NCBI RefSeq assembly: GCF_001509795.1
Contig: NZ_LLZN01000070.1
Coordinates: 1-59,277 of the forward strand
Length of the DNA: 59,277 nt
DNA from: Streptomyces sp. NRRL WC-3605
GTDB lineage: Bacteria; Actinomycetota; Actinomycetes; Streptomycetales; Streptomycetaceae
Direction: 5' to 3'
A program made the position numbers and the translations under genes. Positions 34,276-43,178 of the stretch are shown piece after piece. Each line of letters begins with the position of its first letter. The first letter of the stretch is position 1. The notes under the pieces are model-generated. The model ran no database searches. It was given only the letters and a program-made list of their open reading frames with translations, and was not told the origin of the DNA.

Positions 34276-35424
34276 TCAGCCTGGGGAGTGAGTGTCGCCG
34301 ACTGGTACGGGTTGCAGTGGCAGCGCGGCAGATGCCGTCCCGGGATGGGCTTCCGCTCCGGTCACGCCTGCTCGTCGGACGGTACGCCGCAATTGCCGTT
34401 CCACGGCCCGGTAGAAGCGGTCCGGGAGGAATACGGCGTCGGCGACGATCATTGCGCCGGAGAACAGCGGCAGTCCCATGAGCACCGCGATATTCACGTG
34501 CATACCCAGCAAAAGGATGAGGACAGGGTATTTAAGTCTACTGAAGAGGACGAAGGGAAAGGCGACCTGCACGAGCACCGTCATATAGCCGACGACAGTG
34601 AGCAGTACGTGGTTGCCGTCGATCATCTGGGACAACTCAGGCCAGGGACGGAACAGGTCGATGTTCAGGATGTAGTGGAGGGCAGTGCCGTCGGCCCACT
34701 TGTAACCCTGCACCTTGTACAGGCCCGCACATCCGTAGAGGAAGCAGACCTGGGCTGCGATGACGAACATCCCGCAGTTGTGCAGCACGGTGGTCAAGAT
34801 GGAGCGCGCATCGCCAAGTTGGTGCCGGAGACCGGTCCCGCGGGGATCTGCCACCTTGCCGGTCGCAGCCCTGCACCGGGCCCTGCGCGCGTCGAGGGAC
34901 CAGCGACGCCCACACGCGGTGAAGACCAGATAGACGGCCATGAGGACCATGAGGTTGTCCCCGCCGTCCGCCATGTAGATCGCCCTGCCGTGGAACGACA
35001 CCACCACGACCGCGAACAGCACGGATACCGCACGCGTGCGCCAACCCAGCACGAACAGCGCACACGTGATGAGAGCAACGGCGTAACAGACCTCGAAGTA
35101 CGCCTGACTGTCGGACAGGAGAAGGACGCTGGCCCATCCGCTCTGGTCGTACATAAGTCGGGCCAGCTCGGGTGTCCACGGCGAACCGGGGCCCCACATC
35201 TCCTCGCGGTGTGGAAACTCCCGGAGCAGGAAGACGAGGTAAAGCAGACCGTACCCGATGCGTAGCATCGCCGCCGCGTACAAGGAGACCGTCCGCTCAG
35301 TCAGGAGCACGAGGAAAGCGTGGATCCGATCCAACCCGCGCTGAAGCAGGTGCACGGCCGCCTGCTTCGTGGTCACTCGGGGCGCTGTTGCCCCCATGGT
35401 CGGTGCCTTCTCACTCTGATTCAC
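34276..35424 (-). CDS. HTTM domain membrane protein (382 aa)
   Basis: A polytopic membrane protein with about seven helices and the HTTM (vitamin K-dependent gamma-carboxylase-related) pattern: R-I-G-Y-G-L-L-Y-L, L-G-W-R-T-R, H-G-R-A-I-Y-M-A-D-G-G-D-N-L and H-N-C-G-M-F-V-I-A-A-Q-V-C. Function of bacterial HTTM proteins is unknown. The start nearly abuts the stop of the DUF5819 gene (35411), so the pair is co-transcribed. Confidence 0.88.
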   Translation of the reverse strand: MNQSEKAPTMGATAPRVTTKQAAVHLLQRGLDRIHAFLVLLTERTVSLYAAAMLRIGYGLLYLVFLLREFPHREEMWGPGSPWTPELARLMYDQSGWASVLLLSDSQAYFEVCYAVALITCALFVLGWRTRAVSVLFAVVVVSFHGRAIYMADGGDNLMVLMAVYLVFTACGRRWSLDARRARCRAATGKVADPRGTGLRHQLGDARSILTTVLHNCGMFVIAAQVCFLYGCAGLYKVQGYKWADGTALHYILNIDLFRPWPELSQMIDGNHVLLTVVGYMTVLVQVAFPFVLFSRLKYPVLILLLGMHVNIAVLMGLPLFSGAMIVADAVFLPDRFYRAVERQLRRTVRRAGVTGAEAHPGTASAALPLQPVPVGDTHSPG

Positions 35425-36148
35425 GGGAATCCACCTTCCACCAGGGCAGGTACCGGATCACGGCCGGCGCAGGTGCCGCGGCGGCAGCACGGGAGCCATC
35501 CGCCGAGCGCGGAGCGGCGATGGGCAGCGTGGTCACCCGTAGCTGGATGAAGTCGAAGGTGCCGCCCCGCTGAGCTGTGACACGGTCCACTGCGATGTTC
35601 TGGAGATACTTCTGAATCAGGCGAGCCCGATCCGAGTATGGCTGGTCGTCGCTGCCGTGCGTTTTGAGGTAGGAATTCCACGCCTGGCGCAGCATGTTCT
35701 GTGCCGTATGGCTGGGAAAGACGTGGTGCTTAACGGCGGAATCGTCCATGGAGCTCAGATCGATCCAGCCGCTCACTCGCCTGGAACCGTTCGGCGCTGT
35801 GTACCCCACCTTCGCCGAGATCTGCCGGTTGACGGATTGCGGTTCCGGGGCGAAGAGCCGCCAGTTCTGCGAAAACAAGGGCCGGACCCACGCGTTAATC
35901 TGCTGGTTGTATGCCTTGGAGATGGCGTTCGAGGGCGCCACGTACAGAAACACCAGGACAAGATGGACCAGGGTCACTGCTAGGCACAAGGCAACCGCGA
36001 CTCCCGTTCCAGCGGTCAGTAGGCGGTATGGCCCTGGATTTTCACGAGTGCCACGCAGTCCACCGTTCTCCGCTGCAGACTCAGCGCCAACCTGCTGCGA
36101 ATCCCTCGTATTTGTCGACTCAACACCGATCAGCACGACCCCACCCAC
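35411..36148 (-). CDS. DUF5819 family membrane protein (245 aa)
   Basis: One N-terminal membrane helix (about residues 45-70), then an extracytoplasmic domain with W-R-L-F-A-P-E-P-Q-S and W-I-D-L-S-S-M-D, typical of DUF5819. I recall DUF5819 and HTTM genes paired in many Streptomyces. The 14-bp overlap with the HTTM gene supports an operon. The true start may be a later Met or Val (for example near residue 8). Confidence 0.82.
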   Translation of the reverse strand: MGGVVLIGVESTNTRDSQQVGAESAAENGGLRGTRENPGPYRLLTAGTGVAVALCLAVTLVHLVLVFLYVAPSNAISKAYNQQINAWVRPLFSQNWRLFAPEPQSVNRQISAKVGYTAPNGSRRVSGWIDLSSMDDSAVKHHVFPSHTAQNMLRQAWNSYLKTHGSDDQPYSDRARLIQKYLQNIAVDRVTAQRGGTFDFIQLRVTTLPIAAPRSADGSRAAAAAPAPAVIRYLPWWKVDSRESE

Positions 36149-36329
36149 CCGGTCCTTCCCATTGCGACTGCTTGCACCTGCTACTACTGATTCCGCGGGT
36201 GGCGCACGACGGCATCGACGACGATCCGCTGCGCGCCACCCCTTACTCGCGGGTGAAGATGAGCAAGTTGCGTACGCTCCGGCAAGGAGATCCAGCGCAA
36301 CTCGTCACTCCCGCCGAACTACGGGGAAC

Positions 36330-37646
36330 TCACTTAGTGGTGTGTGTGTGCATCTTGTGCCACGGGGGTTTGGACCCGTAGTGGTGGGGCTTCCCGGGCT
36401 TCCCCGGCTTCCCGGGCTTCCCCGGCTTCCCGGGGTGGTGGTCACCAGGACCACCTGTGTCGTGGCCCGTCGTCGCGGCAGCGTCGTCACCCGTGGTCAC
36501 AGCGGCGGCGTCGTCACCCGTCGTCGTCACAGCGGCGGCGTCGTCACCCGTCGTCACGGCGGCGGCGTCGTCACCCGTGGTCACAGCTGCGGCGTCGTCA
36601 CCCGTGGTCACAGCTGCGGCGTCGTCACCCGTCGTCACAGCTGCGGCGTCGTCACCCGTCGTCACAGCTGCGGCGTCGTCACCCGTCGTCACAGCTGCGG
36701 CGTCGTCACCCGTCGTCGTCACAGCGGCAGCGTCGTCACCCGTGGTCACAGCGGCAGCGTCGTCACCCGTGGTCACAGCGGCAGCGTCGTCACCCGTCGT
36801 CACAGCGGCAGCGTCGTCACCCGTCGTCACAGCGGCAGCGTCGTCACCCGTGGTCACAGCGGCAGCGTCGTCACCCGTGGTCGTGGTCGTGTCGCCCTCA
36901 CACAGCGGTCGGGTGATCACGTTGCTGTCCAGCGTCACGGCGCCGTTGCGGGCCAACGCACGGCCCTCGATGTTCGTCCCCGTAGTGACGCTGATAGAGG
37001 TCAAGGCCATGATGGTGCCCACGAAGTCGGAGTTGGTTCCGAGGGTGGCCGAGCTTCCGATCTGCCAGAACACATTGCACGGCGAGGCGCCATTGATGAG
37101 GGAAACCTGGCTGGCGGATGCCGTCGTCAACGTCGAACCGACCTGGAACACCCAGACGGCGTCGGGGTCGCCCTCAGCATCCAGGGTGAGCGTGCCAGTA
37201 ATAGCGGCACTGACAGGGGCGTTGTATACGCCTGGAGTCAGCGTCCGACCACCGAGTTCCACCGGAGGGTCGTCGGGGAACGTTACATCCGGCGCTTGGC
37301 CGGCCGCATCGTTGTACGCAGTGGTCAGGTCACTCTGCGCTTGAGCAGCCACAGCATCCGTGACATGCGTAGCCCCGTTGACAATTCCGGGAGGGAATCC
37401 GGTGACGGCCGACCCCGGACTCACTCCGAGATCTCCGTTGATCACCGTAGGGCCGGTGTTGGTGACCGCGGAGCCACCCAGTACAGCAAAGCTTTCCGCC
37501 GTTCCCAGTTCCACTGCCGTTGCAACGGCAGCTGCCCGTGTAGGTGTGACGGCCACAACGGCCAACGCAACCAGCAGGGTTAGTACCCCCGCGATCCAGG
37601 CCGTCATTGTGCTCCGATGCGACGCATCGGAAATACTCAGTCTCAT
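36330..37646 (-). CDS. Secreted DUF3494 ice-binding-like protein with 15-copy repeat tail
   Basis: Signal peptide ([15 protein letters not shown] and T-R-A-A-A) followed by the DUF3494 beta-solenoid (about residues 40-240: [35 protein letters not shown]). Known members bind ice or act as adhesins. The tail has 15 copies of G-D-D-A-A-A-V-T-T, then G-K-P repeats and a His/Lys end, with no sortase motif. ATG 37646 or 37607 are plausible starts. Confidence 0.82.
   Translation of the reverse strand: MRLSISDASHRSTMTAWIAGVLTLLVALAVVAVTPTRAAAVATAVELGTAESFAVLGGSAVTNTGPTVINGDLGVSPGSAVTGFPPGIVNGATHVTDAVAAQAQSDLTTAYNDAAGQAPDVTFPDDPPVELGGRTLTPGVYNAPVSAAITGTLTLDAEGDPDAVWVFQVGSTLTTASASQVSLINGASPCNVFWQIGSSATLGTNSDFVGTIMALTSISVTTGTNIEGRALARNGAVTLDSNVITRPLCEGDTTTTTGDDAAAVTTGDDAAAVTTGDDAAAVTTGDDAAAVTTGDDAAAVTTGDDAAAVTTTGDDAAAVTTGDDAAAVTTGDDAAAVTTGDDAAAVTTGDDAAAVTTGDDAAAVTTGDDAAAVTTTGDDAAAVTTGDDAAATTGHDTGGPGDHHPGKPGKPGKPGKPGKPHHYGSKPPWHKMHTHTTK
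36479..36892. repeat. 27-bp minisatellite (15 units)
   Basis: Fifteen units of 27 bp (two are 30 bp) with the core GCGTCGTCACCCGT. They encode the nine-residue repeat of the ice-binding-like protein. Unit length is a multiple of three, so copy-number change keeps the frame; all six frames stay open here. Confidence 0.92.
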
Positions 37647-38084
37647 CGAGGGGTCAACTCCCGTGGGGTGGTGACATCCGGCGTTCCTCGTCAACGGAAT
37701 CGCCTCTTCTGTGGGCGGATCTTACGCAGGCATCCACCGGAAGCGATGATTCATCGGGTGATGTTGCCGGAGTTACTCGATGCGAGTTAAGGAGGGTATC
37801 AAATATTGGGCTGAATGGGCGTCTTTGCAGCGAGCCATTCCAGATTCGATTTCGCCTCCCGGCCCTTAGGTAGATGGCACTTGCCCTCACAGGAGGCAGC
37901 AGTCTTCCTCATCCGGGAGGTACTTTCCATTAACCTGAAACAGATGGCAGCACAATTCCCCCGGATGGCGGCTCGCCCACGCATCCGAACACTCGGCTCC
38001 GCATTCCGGAACACGAATAGAGGTCTCCCGTTTCCGGTGGGGCAGATGGGTGCGTCGGCTGGTATCCCAGCGGATGATCCCGAG
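37647..38084. other. Intergenic stretch, lower GC, no gene recognised
   Basis: About 440 bp upstream of the ice-binding-like gene. It should contain that gene's promoter. Otherwise it holds only short degenerate frames running into a transposase fragment. Confidence 0.4.
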
Positions 38085-38371
38085 TGGATCGAACCCTTCT
38101 CCTGGCTGACCGAGCTACAGTTCGCCGGGCTGGTGGCGTCGGCACGTCGGCGACTTCCAGCGGCCACTCCTGGCGACGGCTCCTGGCCGACCGTGTGTTG
38201 TCGGTAGCGACGTACTGGCGAACCGATATCACGTTGCGACGGGTGGCACCGCTGGCGGGATCTCGAAGTCCGCCGGTCGACCGCATCCTCGATCATCTGG
38301 CACCGCTGGTGGCCATCTCGCCGGCCCTCCGGAGACGCAAGGGCACCATCTACATTGTCGCCGGCGTATGA
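38085..38371 (+). pseudogene. Transposase N-terminal fragment
   Basis: F-S-W-L-T-E-L-Q-F-A-G-L-V in one frame is followed, after a shift, by L-A-D-R-V-L-S-V-A-T-Y-W-R-T-D-I-T-L-R-R-V-A-P-L and I-Y-I-V-A-G-V-stop. This is the N-terminal helix-turn-helix region of an IS5-like transposase; the catalytic domain is absent. Confidence 0.65.
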
Positions 38372-38589
38372 ATTCGCTGAGCCGGTCTTCTAACGGGCTC
38401 GCCCACCTCCAGGGCACCGCCTTTTTGCTAGCTGAAGCGGCTCAGAGGCTGTCGCATCTACAGGACACTGCAAGCACCCTCGCCGATGCCACCCAGGACC
38501 TGGTGGGGCTTGCTGACAATGCGTCGACGCTCCATCAAGCCGCAGTCAGAGCCGCGCGAGCCGCAGACAGTATGAGAAACGGCTACTAG
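38368..38589 (+). CDS. Hypothetical helical protein (73 aa)
   Basis: Alanine/leucine-rich sequence with a repeated pattern (L-Q-G-T-A-x-L-L-A-E-A, L-Q-D-T-A-S-T-L-A-D-A, L-A-D-N-A-S-T-L-H-Q-A) of about 18 residues, probably a coiled coil. No family recognised; it may be a chance frame between IS fragments. Confidence 0.35.
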   Translation: MNSLSRSSNGLAHLQGTAFLLAEAAQRLSHLQDTASTLADATQDLVGLADNASTLHQAAVRAARAADSMRNGY

Positions 38590-38786
38590 TACTCCAGCAG
38601 CACTTTGACGTTTTCCCTGTTCAAGGGCGGTCTGGGCGAGTGTAGAAGGGCCGATGGCCAGCCTGTGATCTCTTTCCCGGGCCGCCCCTCGATCGTGTGC
38701 AGCCGCCGCTGATTGTGACAGCGGCGGGCGACGGCTTGGCGTCGTCTGCGCCAGTGTGACCATCTCAGTGCGCGTGCGCTGAGGAC
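38586..38786 (-). pseudogene. Transposase C-terminal fragment (IS701-like)
   Basis: L-R-W-S-H-W-R-R-R-R-Q-A-V-A-R-R-C-H and the C-terminus E-N-V-K-V-L-L-E-Y resemble the end of IS701-type transposases. Only about 65 codons are left. Confidence 0.4.
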
Positions 38787-38836
38787 GGGCTGGTGAACGG
38801 CGAGGTGTGAGTGGCCAGTTGCCATGGCAGGCCGGA

Positions 38837-39235
38837 TCAGGCGTGACCATGTGCCGCGGCCGCCATGAGCGGCTCTGCGGCCTCTTCGGTCGTATCCGGA
38901 GGGACGACCAGCAGGTCCCAGCGCCCGCGGCCAGGGGCGAGCAGGACGATGGTGTGCGGGGCGGATGCCGTCATGGTCCTGCGCAGTCGTACGACCTGGT
39001 TGAAGACGAGCATCCGGCCGGGCACCGCGGGCCACGCCGCTCCGTTGACGGTGACGCTGGTGATGTGGCCCCATGCGCGCGGCAATCCGGCGAGCAGCCG
39101 GGGGAGTTCGGCGAGCAGGTCGTACGAACGGGGCCACCACGCTCCGTCGATGGGCTGGGGCATACCGCCGTGGGGAGCCAGGCGCAGACGGAGAAGGGGA
39201 CGAGAGGGAGGAGGGGGCTGCAGCGCGGTGGTCAT
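38837..39235 (-). CDS. DUF5994 family protein (132 aa)
   Basis: Contains G-A-W-W-P-R-S-Y-D-L-L-A-E-L-P, the hallmark of DUF5994, followed by G-H-I-T-S-V-T-V-N and G-R-W-D-L-L-V-V-P-P-D-T. Soluble. A longer paralogue lies at 41283-41879 on the other strand. Function unknown; family members are frequent in Streptomyces stress clusters. Confidence 0.8.
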   Translation of the reverse strand: MTTALQPPPPSRPLLRLRLAPHGGMPQPIDGAWWPRSYDLLAELPRLLAGLPRAWGHITSVTVNGAAWPAVPGRMLVFNQVVRLRRTMTASAPHTIVLLAPGRGRWDLLVVPPDTTEEAAEPLMAAAAHGHA

Positions 39236-39283
39236 GAAAGCTCCTGTCGACTGCCGTGCGGCGGAGGAGATGAGTGACCGGTG

Positions 39284-40285
39284 TCAGGCGCGGCGGGCCG
39301 CCACGCGGTCCGGAGTGGGCCAACGCACGTCGTACACCCAGCCGAGGCGTTCCAGGAGGCGGATGACGGCGGCGGAGGGGTCGAGCTGGCCACGGTCGAC
39401 GCCGTGGCGGGCACTGGTGGGGTCGGCGTGGTGGAGGTTGTGCCAGCTCTCGCCGAACGACAGCAGGGCCAGCGGCCACAGGTTGGTGGCCCGGTCGTGG
39501 CGCCGGGTGCGGAACGGGCGCTCACCGATCATGTGACAGAGGGAGTTCACGCTCCAGGTGACGTGGTGAAGCAGCGCGATGCGCACAAGTCCCGCCCACA
39601 GCAGGGCCGTCACGCCGTACAGCCACGTACCGCCGATGGCCCAGCCCACCGCGAACGGCAGGGCGAGGGTGAGGACGCACAGCGCCGGGAAGGCGCGGGC
39701 GACGGCACGGATGTCGCGGTCGGCCAGCAGGTCGGGGGCGTACCGGTCGGCGGGCGTGCGGTCGTTGCGGAACAGCCAGCCGACATGTGCGTGCAGCAGT
39801 CCGCGCAACTGGCCGCGCAGGTGCGTTCCGTAGCGGTACGGGGAGTGCGGGTCACCCGGCCGGTCGGTGAAGGCGTGATGGCGGCGGTGGGTGGCGACCC
39901 AGCCGATGACGTCACCCTGGAAACTCATCGAGCCGGCGACCGCGAGCGCGATCCGCACGGGACGGACGGCCCGGTAGCCGCCGTGGGTGAGGCCACGGTG
40001 GAAGCCGACCGTGACGCCGAGACCCGTGATCGTGTAGAGGACTAGGGCGAGCACGATGTCGGCGGGATGGATGAGACTGCCCCACAGCAGCCAGCCGGCG
40101 AGACCGATCGCCACGAACGGCAGGAGGACGATCACCGCCGTCACCGTGACGTACAGACGCTCACCGCCGTCGCGCGCGGGCGCCGGTCCGTCCGGTGGAA
40201 AAGGGGACGTCCCGTCGTAGCCCTGGGGCGGCGGGGCGGGGTCCGACGGTGTGACCGTCCTGGACGTGGTCGGACTGCGCGACAT
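39284..40285 (-). CDS. Acyl-CoA desaturase (delta-9 type, 333 aa)
   Basis: Stearoyl-CoA-desaturase-like membrane enzyme. Histidine boxes: H-R-G-L-T-H (about 104), H-R-R-H-H (about 141) and H-N-L-H-H (about 284). Four membrane helices. ATG 40285 has GAGGAG 9 bp upstream. It belongs to a different desaturase class from the enzyme at 29.3 kb, so the two are not a recent duplication. Confidence 0.9.
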   Translation of the reverse strand: MSRSPTTSRTVTPSDPAPPPQGYDGTSPFPPDGPAPARDGGERLYVTVTAVIVLLPFVAIGLAGWLLWGSLIHPADIVLALVLYTITGLGVTVGFHRGLTHGGYRAVRPVRIALAVAGSMSFQGDVIGWVATHRRHHAFTDRPGDPHSPYRYGTHLRGQLRGLLHAHVGWLFRNDRTPADRYAPDLLADRDIRAVARAFPALCVLTLALPFAVGWAIGGTWLYGVTALLWAGLVRIALLHHVTWSVNSLCHMIGERPFRTRRHDRATNLWPLALLSFGESWHNLHHADPTSARHGVDRGQLDPSAAVIRLLERLGWVYDVRWPTPDRVAARRA

Positions 40286-40599
40286 ACGTGGCTCCTCGGC
40301 CTGGATGCGGATGGCGCGGCCGGGGTCAAGGGCTGCCCATGAGATGGGAGTCGCGAGAACGGGGCCGGTTCGGACAGCGGCATACGAAGAGCCCTCGCTT
40401 CCTCCACGGTACTCCCGCACGCTCCGGGACGAGGCGGGCCGGACCGCGTGGCCGCCGCGTTGACACCGACCGTTGCCGGACGTTCACTGGCGGCACGGTG
40501 CAGGGCCATGCCACTCCGGAACACACGGCGAAGCATTCCGCCTTCCCGCCTCGCCCAGCCCCCGCGAGAACCATCCACCGGACAACAGCGAGGCCGGCC

Positions 40600-40790
40600 A
40601 TGACCGTTTCACGGACCATCAGGAACCAGGCGCAGACGATGAAGGGCAGGATCACGGAAGAGCTCGGCCGGGTCACCCGCAACAGGCGACTGCGACCCCG
40701 GGGCAGGGCCGACCGGGCTTCCGGGAGCCTGAACAGGCCGTCGAGAAGACCAAGGACGCCTGCAGGCGCAACGGAAGCGCCCCCCGATGA
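40600..40790 (+). pseudogene. CsbD-family stress protein, frameshifted
   Basis: M-T-V-S-R-T-I-R-N-Q-A-Q-T-M-K-G-R-I-T-E-E-L-G-R... followed by A-S-G-S-L in one frame and Q-A-V-E-K-T-K-D-A-C-R-R-N-G-S-A-P-R-stop in the next. A single missing base near 40730 (CTGAACAGG for CTGAAACAGG) explains the break. CsbD proteins are small general-stress proteins. The stop overlaps the next gene's ATG. Confidence 0.75.
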
Positions 40791-41239
40791 TGTACGACCA
40801 GACACGCGTCCAGCAGCCCGCGGGCCAGACCCGGCGCCCCGCCGAACGCCGCAGCCCGGACCCGGAGCCGCTGCTCCCGTCGGACGAACAGGACAAGATC
40901 GCCCAGCACCTCCGGCACGCCCTCAACATCTTCGCCGAAACCCCGCTCGAGGCGCCGGAAGTGGCCGAGAGCGCCTATGACGAAGCCACCGCCCAGCTCG
41001 TGAACGCCCTCGCGGAACGACGGCGTGTCCTGCGCGCCGGCTGGCAGGACCGGGATCCCGGGACGCAGTCCGAGGAACTCCGGCTCGCGCTGAGGCGGTA
41101 CCGGGAGGTCACCCAGCGGCTGCTCCACATCCAGGCGGCCACTGCTCCCCCGCTGCGGCGTTGCGCGGAGTACCGTGGACAGTACCGAGGGCATTTCGCA
41201 CACCGGCTTCCACGTCGGGTCGTTCTCGGCGAAAGATGA
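40787..41239 (+). CDS. Hypothetical protein (150 aa)
   Basis: M-M-Y-D-Q-T-R-V-Q-Q-P-A-G-Q-T-R-R-P, then a helical core H-L-R-H-A-L-N-I-F-A-E-T-P and A-E-S-A-Y-D-E-A-T-A-Q-L-V. I recall similar proteins next to CsbD genes in Streptomyces, which fits the overlap here. Function unknown. The last about 25 residues look unconserved. Confidence 0.65.
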   Translation: MMYDQTRVQQPAGQTRRPAERRSPDPEPLLPSDEQDKIAQHLRHALNIFAETPLEAPEVAESAYDEATAQLVNALAERRRVLRAGWQDRDPGTQSEELRLALRRYREVTQRLLHIQAATAPPLRRCAEYRGQYRGHFAHRLPRRVVLGER

Positions 41240-41282
41240 AACCCGGGCCGCCGCAGAGGCGGCCCGGAGACGGGTCCGCATC

Positions 41283-41879
41283 ATGTCGGCGACCTTGCAC
41301 GCAACCCTGCCGCACCCGGAGCCCGTCGCAGCCCCGGCCGCGCGTCTCGCATTGAAGACCGACGGCACCTCCCGCGGACTCCTGGACGGGGCCTGGTGGC
41401 CCCGATCCCGGGATCTGCTGAGCGAACTTCCGTCGCTCACCGACGTGTTGGACCCCTTGTGGGGCCGCATCACCCGCATCGCCGTCAACCCGAAGCACTG
41501 GCCGGTCATCCCCCGCAAGGTTCCCGTGGACGGCCACATCGTCAAGGTCGGCTGGTTCACCCCGGAGATCGACCCGCACAAGCTGCTGCTGCTCTCCTAC
41601 GGCACCGGCCGCTGGGACCTGCTCATCATCCCGCCCGAAACCGGGGCGGAGTCGGCGGCCCGGCTGATGGCTGCCGCGTCCGACTACGACGGCCCGCCAT
41701 TGACCGCGAGCGCTCTCATCGCCGCGGACGAGGCCCGGCACGGCGTCTTGGCGGCCGACCATTCACTGGGTCCGGACGAGGCATGGGAGTACGAGGGCGG
41801 CGCCTCCGCGGTGTCCGCAACCGTTCCCCGACAGACCAGTCCGCCCGACCGGGCAAGCCGACTGATCATCGGTATGTGA
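41283..41879 (+). CDS. DUF5994 family protein (198 aa)
   Basis: ATG 41283. G-A-W-W-P-R-S-R-D-L-L-S-E-L-P and G-R-W-D-L-L-I-I-P-P-E-T are DUF5994 motifs; the C-terminal extension (residues 140-198) is absent from the paralogue at 38837. Both copies are intact. Confidence 0.8.
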   Translation: MSATLHATLPHPEPVAAPAARLALKTDGTSRGLLDGAWWPRSRDLLSELPSLTDVLDPLWGRITRIAVNPKHWPVIPRKVPVDGHIVKVGWFTPEIDPHKLLLLSYGTGRWDLLIIPPETGAESAARLMAAASDYDGPPLTASALIAADEARHGVLAADHSLGPDEAWEYEGGASAVSATVPRQTSPPDRASRLIIGM

Positions 41880-41889
41880 GGTGGCCGCC

Positions 41890-42138
41890 ATGAACACCTT
41901 CCTGACGGCCGCCGCATACGTGATCCACCGGCTCAACATCCAGCACACCGACAGAATCGCCGTGCACCGGTACAGCTCCCCCCTGCCCGGCCGCCGCGGC
42001 CGGGGCATGCCGCAGCCCCCGGTGGCACCGGACCGGTCCGAGTCGCCCACCCCCGGCGAACGGCGGGACCACCGCGACGGGGGCCGCGGGCGCTTCCCAC
42101 CGCGCCGCCGCCGCAGCCGTACCACTCACCACAAGTGA
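41890..42138 (+). CDS. Hypothetical basic protein (82 aa)
   Basis: M-N-T-F-L-T-A-A-A-Y-V-I-H-R-L-N-I-Q-H-T-D-R followed by a Pro/Arg-rich disordered tail. ATG 41890, 10 bp after the DUF5994 stop, suggests an operon. The first 30 residues look protein-like; the rest is low complexity. Confidence 0.45.
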   Translation: MNTFLTAAAYVIHRLNIQHTDRIAVHRYSSPLPGRRGRGMPQPPVAPDRSESPTPGERRDHRDGGRGRFPPRRRRSRTTHHK

Positions 42139-42279
42139 CCAGCCGGTTCCCCCACCGGCCGCGGGCACAGACCGTCGACTCGGCTCGTACCAACGCGTGC
42201 GCGAGCGCGTGCACTCGGGCCATGGACCGCGCGAGGAGCGGCCGGGCCCCATGAACCGAGGCATCTCAACCGAGGCGTC

Positions 42280-42590
42280 ATGACTCTTCCGCAGCTGAAC
42301 ATCTACCGGCACGACCGGGCCAGGCGGGCACTGCTCATCCTGGCCGGTTCGATCGACCCGGCCACCGCGCCCCAGGTGCGCGCCGCTCTGGAGCGGTGCC
42401 TGCATGAGGCATCACCACCATCGACGTGGATCTGACCACCGTCGGCCGCTGCGACAGCAGCGGCCTGCGTGTCTTCCTCGACGCATCGCGGCTCGCCGCC
42501 GGGGCCCACGCGTCCCTGCGGCTGCACTACCCGTCCCCGCAGACCGCACGGCTCCTCGCGGAGACCGGCTCCGATCTTCTGCTCCTGTGA
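42280..42590 (+). pseudogene. STAS-domain (anti-sigma factor antagonist-like) gene, frameshifted
   Basis: M-T-L-P-Q-L-N-I-Y-R-H-D-R... with L-I-L-A-G-S-I-D-P-A-T-A-P reads to about 42408. The phosphorylatable-serine segment (T-I-D-V-D-L-T-T-V-G-R-C-D-S-S-G-L-R-V-F) is in the next frame. One missing G in CATGAGG(G)CATC accounts for it. Such proteins release SigB-type sigma factors. Confidence 0.75.
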
Positions 42591-42824
42591 CGGCTCCGGG
42601 ACAGATGTCGTGCACAGCGGTGCGGAGAGCCATCTTCTCTGATCATGCGTGACATGCCGTTCTTCGGCGTAATGGGCTGTCCTGGGTGACTGGCCGCGTC
42701 ACTCTGTGCGGGTTGATCGCGGTCGTGTCAGGAGCCCGTGTGTCGGTGCGGGCGCTGGACTCGCGGCACGAGGTGAGCATGGACACGGCGGCCGAAGCTT
42801 CGACGACGCCGATGGGGTGCGGTT

Positions 42825-43178
42825 GTGGCGGAAGGTGAGCGCCGACCTGACGAGGGCATGCTGGACCGGTCGGAAGGGTTCGGTGAGCGCCTGCTGGGGG
42901 TGCTGCTGGACCGGGCACACGAGATGCCGCCGCAGCTGATCGCCCCGCTGATCGCGGAAGAGGTGGCCAGGGTCGGTGGCCGCGACGTCTCGATCCTGCT
43001 GCAGGACTACGCCCAGCTGGTGTTGGTGCCGCTGTCAGGTCGGCGGCTGCTGGTCGGCGAGCCCGAGCCGATCGATGACTCTCCCGCCGGGAGAGCCTTT
43101 CTGCACGCGGCCACTGTCGAGATGCCGCAGTCCGACGGCGTCCGGATGTACCTGCCGTTGCTGGACGGCAGGGCGTGA
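42825..43178 (+). CDS. GAF-like N-terminal half of a split phosphatase (117 aa)
   Basis: V-L-L-D-R-A-H-E-M-P-P-Q-L-I-A-P-L-I-A-E-E-V and V-S-I-L-L-Q-D-Y-A-Q-L-V-L-V-P-L correspond to the sensor half of Streptomyces PP2C phosphatases that are normally one protein with the following gene. The frame closes at 43178, overlapping the next start by 4 bp (GTGA). It may be coupled and still assemble with the catalytic part. Confidence 0.65.
   Translation: MAEGERRPDEGMLDRSEGFGERLLGVLLDRAHEMPPQLIAPLIAEEVARVGGRDVSILLQDYAQLVLVPLSGRRLLVGEPEPIDDSPAGRAFLHAATVEMPQSDGVRMYLPLLDGRA

Noticed and set aside
33883..35265. 460-residue rightward open frame opposite the HTTM gene
   Set aside because: Only its first part matches a transposase remnant; the rest is antisense of a membrane protein gene with seven helices.
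36479..36892. CRISPR array
   Set aside because: The units are contiguous, have no unique spacers, and encode a regular peptide repeat in frame with a secreted protein.
36457..37344. Long rightward open frame rich in S-S-P-V-V-T-A-A-A
   Set aside because: It is the antisense of the minisatellite, whose unit length keeps all frames open; the leftward frame has the signal peptide and a known domain.
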